DNA of 6,015 nucleotides, taken from an uncultured Muribaculaceae bacterium. Its GTDB lineage: Bacteria > Bacteroidota > Bacteroidia > Bacteroidales > Muribaculaceae. The position numbers and the translations under genes are program-made. Every line of letters starts with the position of its first letter. The first letter of the stretch is position 1. This document shows positions 1 through 4,457 of the stretch, piece by piece. The stretch covers positions 1 to 6,015 of the forward strand of contig CAJUSN010000140.1 of the NCBI GenBank assembly GCA_910589095.1. Direction: 5' to 3'. The notes beneath the pieces are model-generated. The model saw only the letters and a list, made by a program, of their open reading frames with translations, did not search any database and was not told the DNA's origin.

Positions 1-23
1 CGCGCTGAAAGCAAAGCAATGCA

Positions 24-31
24 TATCTTTG
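24..31 (+). promoter_or_regulatory. Candidate Bacteroidetes -7 element TATCTTTG
   Basis: The octamer matches TAnnTTTG exactly and would start transcription near position 36-41. Its -33 element would fall at or beyond the left window edge and cannot be checked. The predicted start lies inside the 32-58 hairpin, which weakens the call. Confidence 0.3.
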
Positions 32-58
32 CAGTGCGGATGTCACCACATCGCACTG
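32..58. repeat. Hairpin-forming inverted repeat just downstream of a -7 element
   Basis: CAGTGCG (32-38) pairs with CGCACTG (52-58). After a bulged G at 39, ATGT (40-43) pairs with ACAT (48-51), leaving a CACC loop. No T tract follows on plus and no clean one on minus, so it is unlikely to be an intrinsic terminator. An operator or an RNA stem-loop fits better. Confidence 0.45.
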
Positions 59-92
59 AATCACCAGAATACCGAAAAATGAGAGCATCTTT

Positions 93-121
93 CAAAGATA
101 ATTGCTAACTTTGTTAACAAC
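93..121 (-). promoter_or_regulatory. Candidate minus-strand promoter (GTTG, 17 bp, TATCTTTG)
   Basis: Read on the minus strand, 100-93 is TATCTTTG, an exact TAnnTTTG match. GTTG lies 17 bp upstream at 121-118, close to the TTTG -33 consensus. It would transcribe leftwards through the 32-58 hairpin towards a gene outside the window. Its location inside the 81-224 structured domain makes the assignment uncertain. Confidence 0.3.
106..120 (+). promoter_or_regulatory. -7 element TAACTTTG overlapping a 10-bp palindrome
   Basis: TAACTTTG (106-113) matches TAnnTTTG, but no TTTG stands at the expected -33 distance. The perfect palindrome TTGTTAACAA (111-120) overlaps its last three bases and covers the predicted start site. 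That is where a dimeric repressor would bind. If used, it would give the gene at 424 a leader of about 300 nt. Confidence 0.3.
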
Positions 122-223
122 CGAACAGTCACATACATAGAAAGCGTTTTCGCTTCATTCTTATTGGAGAAACCTAGGAAATTTCAAGCCGATTAAATGC
201 AGAATGAAGGTGAAAGATGCTCT

Positions 224-269
224 CTTTGGCTTATGGCATATCACGTCACGCGATGACATGCTGCCAAAG
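224..269. repeat. Long hairpin CTTTGGC ... GCCAAAG
   Basis: CTTTGGC (224-230) pairs with GCCAAAG (263-269). Inside, GCAT (236-239) pairs with ATGC (258-261) and TCA (241-243) with TGA (254-256), across an A-C mismatch. It shares C224 with the 81-224 closing stem, so the two helices would abut. No T run follows. Confidence 0.4.
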
Positions 270-333
270 TGGAGTCGCGGTTCACTTATCTGTATTTATG
301 ACTATCCCTGGGCCACTCCGATAAGGTAAGTGG
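268..333 (+). promoter_or_regulatory. Region of mutually exclusive stems in the operon leader
   Basis: CCACT (313-317) is complementary both to AGTGG upstream (268-272) and to AGTGG downstream (329-333). CACTTATC (283-290) can pair with GATAAG (320-325) or, through its CACTTA part, with TAAGTG (327-332). These pairings exclude one another, as in switching leaders. I do not recognise a known riboswitch; the AGTGGGAA run only loosely recalls part of a cobalamin aptamer. Confidence 0.3.
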
Positions 334-423
334 GAAAAATGGCTCCGCTTTCTTTGCATGGGCCTTCCAATCATTCACAATCAAAACCGCATCGTAGAGC
401 CGTAGATGCACGAGTAAAACAAA

Positions 424-984
424 ATGAAAAAGTATCTCGTTGCAATGTGCATGACACTTGTCGGGTTGTGCGCATCAGCCCAGGAAAAAGGCGATATGGC
501 TGCTGGACTGAACGTAGGCGTAGCTCCTTGCCTTGAAAGTGGAGCATCTGTAACTAACTTCGGTATTGGAGCCAAATTCCAATACAATGTAACCAACCCC
601 ATTCGCCTTGAGGCCGCTTTCGACTATGGGTTCAAAAACAAAGGAATGGATGTGATGACACTTGGTGTCAACGCCCACTACATCTTCAACCTCGGCGAAA
701 AATTCAACGTGTATCCCCTCGTGGGTCTTGGCTACGCTCATTTGGGCGGCGGTGTCTCCGGCGGAGATTATGACTATGATTACAGTTACGACTGGAGCCG
801 CTCATCAAACTTTGAAAGCGAGGAAAGTGGAAGTTCATCGGCAAGCAAGTTTTTCTTCAATGTAGGTGTTGGAGCTGAATATGCCCTCAACGACAAGCTG
901 TCGGTGGGTGCTGAAATAAAGTATCAATATATCAAAGACTTCAATCGTCTGCCCATCAATATCGGTGTAACCTATAAATTCTAA
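424..984 (+). CDS. Small outer-membrane beta-barrel protein (porin-like/OmpA-barrel type)
   Basis: The 186-residue product starts with a classic signal peptide: KK at 2-3, a hydrophobic core, and an ASA-Q cleavage site after residue 19. The mature part is alternating beta-strand sequence rich in Gly, Phe and Tyr (for example FGIGAKFQYNV and FFFNVGVGAEYAL). It ends in the strand INIGVTYKF, whose terminal Phe is the usual signal for BAM insertion. Size and pattern suggest an eight-stranded barrel of the bacteroidete outer membrane beta-barrel families. Residues 115-140 form an unusual Asp/Tyr- then Ser/Glu-rich stretch, probably a surface loop. The ATG at 424 follows AAAACAAA with no Shine-Dalgarno, as is normal in Bacteroidetes. 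The lipoprotein gene starts 5 bp downstream, so the two are probably cotranscribed. The exact role (structural, adhesin or channel) cannot be told. Confidence 0.85.
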   Translation: MKKYLVAMCMTLVGLCASAQEKGDMAAGLNVGVAPCLESGASVTNFGIGAKFQYNVTNPIRLEAAFDYGFKNKGMDVMTLGVNAHYIFNLGEKFNVYPLVGLGYAHLGGGVSGGDYDYDYSYDWSRSSNFESEESGSSSASKFFFNVGVGAEYALNDKLSVGAEIKYQYIKDFNRLPINIGVTYKF

Positions 985-989
985 AAATC

Positions 990-1730
990 ATGGCAAAGTA
1001 TCTCAAACTCTTCATGGTGGCACTCTTCGCCACAATGTCATTTGCTCTCACCAGCTGTGGCGACGACGATGACGGCCCGAACAGCGGAGGCAACGGAGGC
1101 AACTCAACCAAAGGTCAGTACACCTTCACATTCAATGGAACAACCTTTTATTACGGTTGTGACTATGTCTATCCGGGAATGGAATTTTTAGGCACTCAAT
1201 CCTATATTGAAAACAACTTCGACTTAAATGAGAAGCAAGGGTATTGCCTTCTGTTAATCAACGCGCAAGACACGCCTGTGGTGTATATTGATGAAAATGG
1301 GGATTACGTATTCTATAACGATCGCGATTGCACAGCTCGTATTGAAGGCCTGTTTAATCTCGAATACTTCAACCCAAAGACAGCCAAGAAAGGGGATGTT
1401 ATTGCATTCCGTCAGGCCGTGCGGTCGCAGATAAGCGGAAGCAGCAACCCGATTTACCTTTTAGATGCATTTAATTACGTAAACTACACGTCATCTTCGG
1501 ACAACTTTAATGATGAAATAGTGTATACGTGGCGCGAAACTACCGGACAAACCGTAAAATTCGTGTCATATAAAGAGGATCCTGACATGGATCAAAGTTG
1601 GATTACGTTGGAATTCAACAATCTGACTTTAGACATATATCAGGGGGATGACTATTCCGGATATCCGTACCAACGAAAACAAGCGGTTATTAACGGAACC
1701 CTTACCTTTAGCTCAAGTATAGCCGGTTAA
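990..1730 (+). CDS. Putative surface-exposed lipoprotein of unknown function
   Basis: The 246-residue product opens with a lipoprotein signal peptide ending in the lipobox LTSC; Cys23 would be acylated. It is followed at once by GDDDD, the acid-rich tract that acts as a lipoprotein export signal to the cell surface in Bacteroidetes. A Gly/Asn/Ser linker (about 29-41) then leads to a domain of mostly beta strands with many aromatic and Asn/Asp residues, such as YTFTFNGTTFYYG and the final VINGTLTFSS. I do not recognise the domain. The gene begins 5 bp after the barrel gene stop, which implies one operon and perhaps a barrel-lipoprotein pair at the surface, although physical partnership is inference. 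Translation ends at TAA 1728-1730, and strong hairpins follow at 1759 and 1804. Confidence 0.8.
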   Translation: MAKYLKLFMVALFATMSFALTSCGDDDDGPNSGGNGGNSTKGQYTFTFNGTTFYYGCDYVYPGMEFLGTQSYIENNFDLNEKQGYCLLLINAQDTPVVYIDENGDYVFYNDRDCTARIEGLFNLEYFNPKTAKKGDVIAFRQAVRSQISGSSNPIYLLDAFNYVNYTSSSDNFNDEIVYTWRETTGQTVKFVSYKEDPDMDQSWITLEFNNLTLDIYQGDDYSGYPYQRKQAVINGTLTFSSSIAG

Positions 1731-1758
1731 TCTACTCAAAAACACAGCAGCGAGTGCA

Positions 1759-1787
1759 GATATTTCAGAATTTCATTCTGAAATATC
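1759..1787. repeat. Perfect 13-bp inverted repeat with 3-nt loop
   Basis: GATATTTCAGAAT (1759-1771) and ATTCTGAAATATC (1775-1787) are exact complements around a TTC loop. It sits 28 bp after the lipoprotein stop. No T tract follows on either strand, so it is not a textbook intrinsic terminator. It may protect the mRNA 3' end, or act as a terminator together with the 1804-1851 hairpin. Confidence 0.5.
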
Positions 1788-1803
1788 GGACTACGACTCA
1801 GAA

Positions 1804-1851
1804 AGAATGAGGGTCGTTGAAGTCAGAGATGACGTCAGCGACCCTCATTTT
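1804..1851 (+). terminator. Very stable long hairpin with GAGA loop, possible terminator
   Basis: Bases 1804-1825 pair with 1830-1851 around a GAGA (GNRA-type) loop at 1826-1829. The only imperfections are G-T pairs at 1805/1850 and 1817/1838 and one A-G mismatch at 1821/1834. The 3' arm ends in TTTT (1848-1851), though these T's are partly in the stem. It could end the 424-1730 operon. Alternatively it may be a structured end of the inserted segment, because it covers the first codons of the nuclease remnant and one arm is repeated in inverted form at 2401-2410. Confidence 0.45.
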
Positions 1852-2407
1852 CGTTCAAAACCTCCCGCGTATTGCCCGCGCCCGTTTATATGATGCGCTC
1901 ATCGGGCGAATTGATGACCTACGGATGCAGGCAAAGAACCGTGCGGTCGAGGCGGTCAATACTGAATTGCTTGATGCTAATTGGCAGACAGGGCGGTATA
2001 TTGTTGAGTTCGAGCAAAAGGGCCAAATTCGCGCTGAGTATGGCAAATTCCTTATAACTCGTTTGGCAAAAGATTTGACAGTGAGGCGTGGCCAAGTTTC
2101 AGCCGGTCTAACCTCATATATCAGGAAGTTTTATCTTTACTTCCCAAAAGGTGGGACAGTGTCACATCTTTTGAGCTGGAGTCATTACTATGAACTTCTA
2201 ACATGTGAGGATGAAATGGAACGACAATTCTATTATCATGAGGCTGTCAAACAAAAATGGAAAGTCCGGGAGCTGCGCCGTCAGATTAAATCCTCGCTGT
2301 TCCAGCGTCTAGCGCTCAGTACTGACAAGAAGGGCGTTCTCACACTTGCCCATAAAGGTCACCCTATTCAGACTCCTGAGGACATTCTCCATGATCAAAA
2401 AAAATGA
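1817..2407 (+). pseudogene. Truncated, frame-damaged DUF1016/YhcG-family nuclease N-terminal fragment
   Basis: The 196-codon frame clearly resembles the N-terminal DUF1016 domain of YhcG-type PDDEXK nucleases. Landmarks are VNTELLDANWQTGRYIVEFE (48-66, the helix with the conserved Trp), RAEYGK, LSWSHYYELL (119-128), WKVRELRRQI, LFQRLALSTDKKGVL and TPEDILHD. Family members run on with KDPYVLEFLGL into a catalytic PDDEXK domain, about 340-380 residues in all. Here the frame stops at once after HDQKK in an A-run, so the nuclease half is missing. Residues 94-100 (VSAGLTS) replace the conserved GFSRxNL motif, yet FSRSNL is encoded one frame over at 2098-2115. This implies two indels that cancel. 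The only starts are a TTG at 1817 and an ATG at 1829, both inside the 1804-1851 hairpin, so the native start is probably lost. I infer a decayed remnant of mobile-element cargo beside tRNA-Leu. Confidence 0.75.
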
Positions 2408-2410
2408 GGG
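1842..2410. repeat. 10-bp inverted repeat pair flanking the nuclease remnant
   Basis: CCCTCATTTT (1842-1851) and AAAATGAGGG (2401-2410) are exact inverted copies bracketing the DUF1016 fragment; the right copy contains its stop codon. The left copy is also an arm of the 1804-1851 hairpin. They could be element termini, but the sequence is partly low-complexity and no transposase or clear target duplication is seen. Confidence 0.35.
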
Positions 2411-2422
2411 GGCAGCGTTGTT

Positions 2423-2444
2423 TGTTTATACCCTGTTTATACCC
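2423..2444. repeat. Tandem 11-bp direct repeat TGTTTATACCC x2
   Basis: TGTTTATACCC occurs at 2423-2433 and immediately again at 2434-2444. It lies between the nuclease remnant and the tRNA-Leu terminator, on the 3' side of the tRNA. Close direct repeats there resemble integrase arm-type binding sites of a tRNA-targeting element. That function is inferred. Confidence 0.5.
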
Positions 2445-2447
2445 GAG

Positions 2448-2483
2448 AAATAATAAACCCCTCAACTTTAATAAGTTAAGGGG
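2448..2483 (-). terminator. Intrinsic terminator of the tRNA-Leu gene
   Basis: On the minus strand CCCCTTAACTT (2483-2473) pairs with AAGTTGAGGGG (2468-2458), including one T-G wobble, around an ATTA loop. It is followed by TTTATTATTT. It lies 9 nt beyond the tRNA 3' end. On plus the stem has one C-A mismatch and is followed by CTTGTTTTG, so it may also stop readthrough from the left. Confidence 0.85.
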
Positions 2484-2492
2484 CTTGTTTTG

Positions 2493-2573
2493 TGCCCAGA
2501 ACAGGACTCGAACCTGCACGCCTCGCAGCACTCGCACCTGAAACGAGCGCGTCTACCATTCCGCCACCTGGGC
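2493..2573 (-). tRNA. tRNA-Leu (anticodon CAG)
   Basis: The minus strand folds as an 81-nt class II tRNA. The acceptor GCCCAGG pairs with TCTGGGC, with a G-T pair at the base. The D arm is GCG-GAATGGTAGA-CGC. The anticodon stem is CTCGT/GCGAG with loop TTCAGGT, giving anticodon CAG (plus bases 2538-2540), which reads CUG codons. A 13-nt variable arm precedes a T arm GCAGG-TTCGAGT-CCTGT. The discriminator is A, as LeuRS requires. CCA is not encoded (ACAA follows), so it must be added after transcription. It has its own promoter (2584-2615) and terminator (2448-2483), making a single-gene unit. Its 3' end faces the nuclease remnant. Confidence 0.96.
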
Positions 2574-2583
2574 TTTTGCGTTG

Positions 2584-2615
2584 CAAATTTAGATGTTTTT
2601 GGCGAGATGAGCAAA
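2584..2615 (-). promoter_or_regulatory. tRNA-Leu promoter (TTTG, 20 bp, TAAATTTG)
   Basis: On the minus strand TTTG (2615-2612) is followed after exactly 20 bp by TAAATTTG (2591-2584). This is a full match to the Bacteroidetes housekeeping consensus. The -7 element ends 10 nt before the mature tRNA 5' end at 2573. It is the best promoter in the window. Confidence 0.85.
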
Positions 2616-2707
2616 TTTTAATTCGGTTTTTTGGCGTATTTTATTCGTTTGGACTTCGTTTTGGGATTCTACACGTTTGCACTTCGGTGTTGCAATTTCA
2701 TTGAAAT

Positions 2708-2736
2708 GGCGCAGGCTGGTGGTTAGGGCGCAGGCT
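2708..2736. promoter_or_regulatory. Direct repeat GGCGCAGGCT x2 upstream of the dehydrogenase promoter
   Basis: GGCGCAGGCT occurs at 2708-2717 and 2727-2736, start to start 19 bp, close to two helical turns. The second copy ends where the -33 element of the 2760 promoter would lie, and no TTTG is present there. This arrangement suits an activator that replaces a missing -33 contact. Just upstream, ATTTCA-T-TGAAAT (2695-2707) is an additional small palindrome. Confidence 0.4.
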
Positions 2737-2759
2737 ATGGCTCAATGAGAGTTTTTTAT

Positions 2760-2767
2760 TAATTTTG
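2760..2767 (+). promoter_or_regulatory. Candidate -7 element TAATTTTG for the dehydrogenase operon
   Basis: TAATTTTG fits TAnnTTTG exactly and lies 80 bp before the ATG at 2848, which predicts a leader of about 74 nt. No good -33 TTTG stands 17-23 bp upstream. The leader contains a 7-bp stem, TTCTCAG (2779-2785) with CTGAGAA (2804-2810). Confidence 0.5.
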
Positions 2768-2847
2768 CGCACAAGGGCTTCTCAGGAGCTCTCATGCACA
2801 AAACTGAGAAACTGACGTGCCTAACTTATCCCAACACCGCATAAACA

Positions 2848-3885
2848 ATGAAAGCATTGACATATATTAGCAGCGGCCGGTTCGCTGTCACTGAAAAGAC
2901 GAAGCCTGTGGTTAACCACGGTAAGGATGCCGTGGTTAAAATCACGCTGAGCAGCATCTGCTCTTCCGATCTTCACATCAAACATGGGAGTGTGCCCCGC
3001 GCGGTGCCGGGTATCACCGTAGGCCATGAGATGGTGGGAGTGGTGGAATCGGTTGGTCAGGAGGTGAAGAAAGTTCGCCCCGGCGACCGTGTTGCAGTAA
3101 ATGTCGAGACGTTTTGCGGAGAGTGTTTCTTCTGCCGGAATGGGTGGGTCAACAATTGCACCGACCGTGACGGTGGCTGGGCTTTAGTATGTCGCATTGA
3201 CGGCGGACAGACGGAATACGTGCGCGTTCCCTATGCCGACAATTGCCTCACGCTCATCCCCGACGGAGTGTCGGACAAGCAAGCTCTGTTTACGGGCGAC
3301 ATCCTCGCCACCGGGTTCTGGGCCGCAAAGATTTCCGAAATAAGTGCTGATGATGTGGTGCTGATAATTGTCGCGGGGCCAACGGGACTGTGCACTCTTC
3401 AATGTGCGATGCTTTATAGTCCGCGACACATAATTGTGTGTGAAAAGGATGCCGGACGGAGGGAATTCGTAAGGCAACATCACCCTGAAGTTATTGTCAC
3501 CAGCCCCGAGGATTGCCACACGACCACGATGGAGCTTTCGGAGCATGGGGGTGCCGACCGGGTGATTGAAGTGGCCGGAGCGGACGATACTTTCCGGATG
3601 GCCTATGAGTGCGCCCGACCAAACGCCATTGTCTCCATCGTTGCGCTCTACGACCGTCCGCAACTGCTACCGCTTCCTGAGATGTACGGCAAGAATCTCA
3701 CTTTCAAAACCGGAGGGGTGGATGGATGCGACTGCGATGAAATAATGCAGCTAATTGCCGAGGGGAAAATCGACACCACTCCTCTCATCACCCACACATT
3801 CCCGTTTGCCCGCATAGAGGAGGCATACGAACTGTTTGAAAACCGGCGCGAGGGTGTGATCAAGGTGGCCATTAGCAATGAATGA
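2848..3885 (+). CDS. Zinc-dependent alcohol dehydrogenase-family (MDR) oxidoreductase
   Basis: The 345-residue product has the standard medium-chain dehydrogenase layout: an N-terminal GroES-like catalytic domain, a Rossmann domain (about 145-285), and a return to the catalytic domain. Catalytic-zinc ligands are Cys38 and His60-Glu61 in VGHEMVG; Asp151 in TGDILATGFW takes the third-ligand position, as in clostridial secondary-alcohol dehydrogenases. A complete structural-zinc lobe is present (Cys90, Cys93, Cys96, Cys104). Glu199 at the end of the second Rossmann strand suggests NAD(H) rather than NADP(H). It would oxidise an alcohol or polyol or reduce the matching carbonyl in the cytoplasm; the substrate cannot be read from sequence. 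The nucleotide-binding turn is odd: VAGPTG (175-180) has Val where the first Gly of GxGxxG belongs. The ATG at 2848 follows ATAAACA with no Shine-Dalgarno. The 3' end overlaps the next gene by 8 nt. Confidence 0.9.
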   Translation: MKALTYISSGRFAVTEKTKPVVNHGKDAVVKITLSSICSSDLHIKHGSVPRAVPGITVGHEMVGVVESVGQEVKKVRPGDRVAVNVETFCGECFFCRNGWVNNCTDRDGGWALVCRIDGGQTEYVRVPYADNCLTLIPDGVSDKQALFTGDILATGFWAAKISEISADDVVLIIVAGPTGLCTLQCAMLYSPRHIIVCEKDAGRREFVRQHHPEVIVTSPEDCHTTTMELSEHGGADRVIEVAGADDTFRMAYECARPNAIVSIVALYDRPQLLPLPEMYGKNLTFKTGGVDGCDCDEIMQLIAEGKIDTTPLITHTFPFARIEEAYELFENRREGVIKVAISNE

Positions 3886-4420
3886 TCTCCCAGCATACAT
3901 TGCCTCGCTCCTTGGCCGACGCATTAATCTGCCGGAGATACAGCGAGCTGTAATTTGGGCGTCGGGCGACGAGAGCTGCATAAGCAAGCTTCTTGCCGTG
4001 GTCCGAGCGGCCGAGATTCCTGCGAGCGTCAACGCATTGTGGGTGCTGACGCATCTGCAACCGACCTGTGCCAACAAGCTGCAGGAAGCTCAAAACGAGT
4101 TGATAGACATGCTTCTTAACGAAACCCACACAGGCCGCAAGCGTATGCTTTTGCAGTTGCTGAGAGAGCAAACCTACGACAGCGAGCATATCCGCAGCGA
4201 CTTTCTCGACTTCTGTCTTTCAAAAATCAATTCGGAGTGCGAGCCTTACGCCATCCGCGCTTTCTCACTTTACTGCGCGTTCGGCATGTGCCGTTTTTAT
4301 CCTGAACTGGTTGCCGAACTTGAACAGCATCTTGAAATGCTGGAGTTGCAATCACCCTCCCCCGGCCTAATGAGCGCCATGCGCACCGTGAGAAAGCGCA
4401 TAGCCAAACTGAGGCGTTAA
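3878..4420 (+). CDS. Conserved-type small alpha-helical (HEAT/ARM-like) protein, function unknown
   Basis: The 180-residue product has no signal peptide or membrane segment and looks cytoplasmic. It appears to be wholly helical, with successive amphipathic helix pairs like those of HEAT/ARM solenoids (for example ISKLLAVVRAAEIPASVNAL at 35-54 and YPELVAELEQHLEMLELQSP at 141-160). It ends in a basic tail, VRKRIAKLRR. I recall similar small helical proteins as hypotheticals in Bacteroidales, but I cannot name the family. The ATG at 3878 lies inside the last codons of the dehydrogenase gene (stop 3883-3885), an 8-nt overlap in another frame. This implies one transcript and probably translational coupling. 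A functional link to the dehydrogenase is plausible but not shown; such proteins usually bind partners rather than catalyse. Confidence 0.8.
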   Translation: MNDLPAYIASLLGRRINLPEIQRAVIWASGDESCISKLLAVVRAAEIPASVNALWVLTHLQPTCANKLQEAQNELIDMLLNETHTGRKRMLLQLLREQTYDSEHIRSDFLDFCLSKINSECEPYAIRAFSLYCAFGMCRFYPELVAELEQHLEMLELQSPSPGLMSAMRTVRKRIAKLRR

Positions 4421-4440
4421 ATGCCGTGACTGTTATCCCT

Positions 4441-4457
4441 CTGAGCCGGGTGCTCAG
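4441..4457. repeat. Short hairpin between convergent genes
   Basis: CTGAGC (4441-4446) and GCTCAG (4452-4457) form a 6-bp stem with loop CGGGT in the 33-bp gap between the converging genes. The 3' arm covers the stop codon of the minus-strand receptor gene. Neither strand shows a T run after it, so use as a bidirectional terminator is only possible. Confidence 0.3.

Larger units (their letters stand above)
81..224 (+). ncRNA. Candidate structured RNA closed by a 13-bp long-range stem
   Basis: GAGAGCATCTTTC (81-93) is exactly complementary to GAAAGATGCTCTC (212-224), closing a 144-nt domain. Nested inside is a 9-bp stem, CTTCATTCT (153-161) with AGAATGAAG (201-209). That stem can extend through TTGG (164-167) with CCGA (189-192) and GAAA (169-172) with TTTC (182-185). 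A small AAGCG/CGCTT hairpin (142-155, TTTT loop) competes with its foot. A long rod with an open middle recalls 6S-type RNAs, but I do not recognise conserved 6S sequence, so the family is open. It could equally be the folded 5' leader of the downstream operon. Strand is assumed from the direction of that operon. Confidence 0.35.
1..423. other. Long non-coding leader / intergenic region with dense secondary structure
   Basis: I find no plausible gene in this 423-bp stretch; the short frames crossing it have no start context or protein-like composition. It holds several inverted repeats (32-58, 81-93 with 212-224, 153-161 with 201-209, 224-230 with 263-269, and 283-333) and three octamers matching the Bacteroidetes -7 element TAnnTTTG: 24-31 and 106-113 on plus, 93-100 on minus. 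The simplest reading is a long structured 5' leader for the outer-membrane operon that starts at 424. A separate small RNA or a divergent promoter for a gene left of the window is also possible. An in-frame minus-strand ATG at 22-24 leaves only eight codons inside the window, so it cannot be judged. Confidence 0.6.

Noticed and set aside
311..345. Possible cobalamin-riboswitch piece (GGCCACT ... AGTGGGAA)
   Set aside because: The B12-box and the rest of the aptamer core are not found nearby, and the downstream genes are not cobalamin genes.
349..356. TTTCTTTG as a -7 element for the gene at 424
   Set aside because: It lacks the A of TAnnTTTG and has no -33 TTTG at suitable spacing.
2492..2704. 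70-residue plus frame starting PRTGLEPARLAALAPETS
   Set aside because: This is the antisense translation of the tRNA-Leu gene, a well-known false ORF, and it runs on into AT-rich promoter DNA.
3184..3663. 159-residue minus-strand frame within the dehydrogenase gene
   Set aside because: It is fully inside a well-supported MDR gene on the other strand and shows no domain or start context.
3751..4189. Overlapping minus-strand frames of 108 and 105 residues across the dehydrogenase/HEAT-like junction
   Set aside because: They mirror the plus-strand coding frames, have no promoter or protein-like features, and overlap each other.
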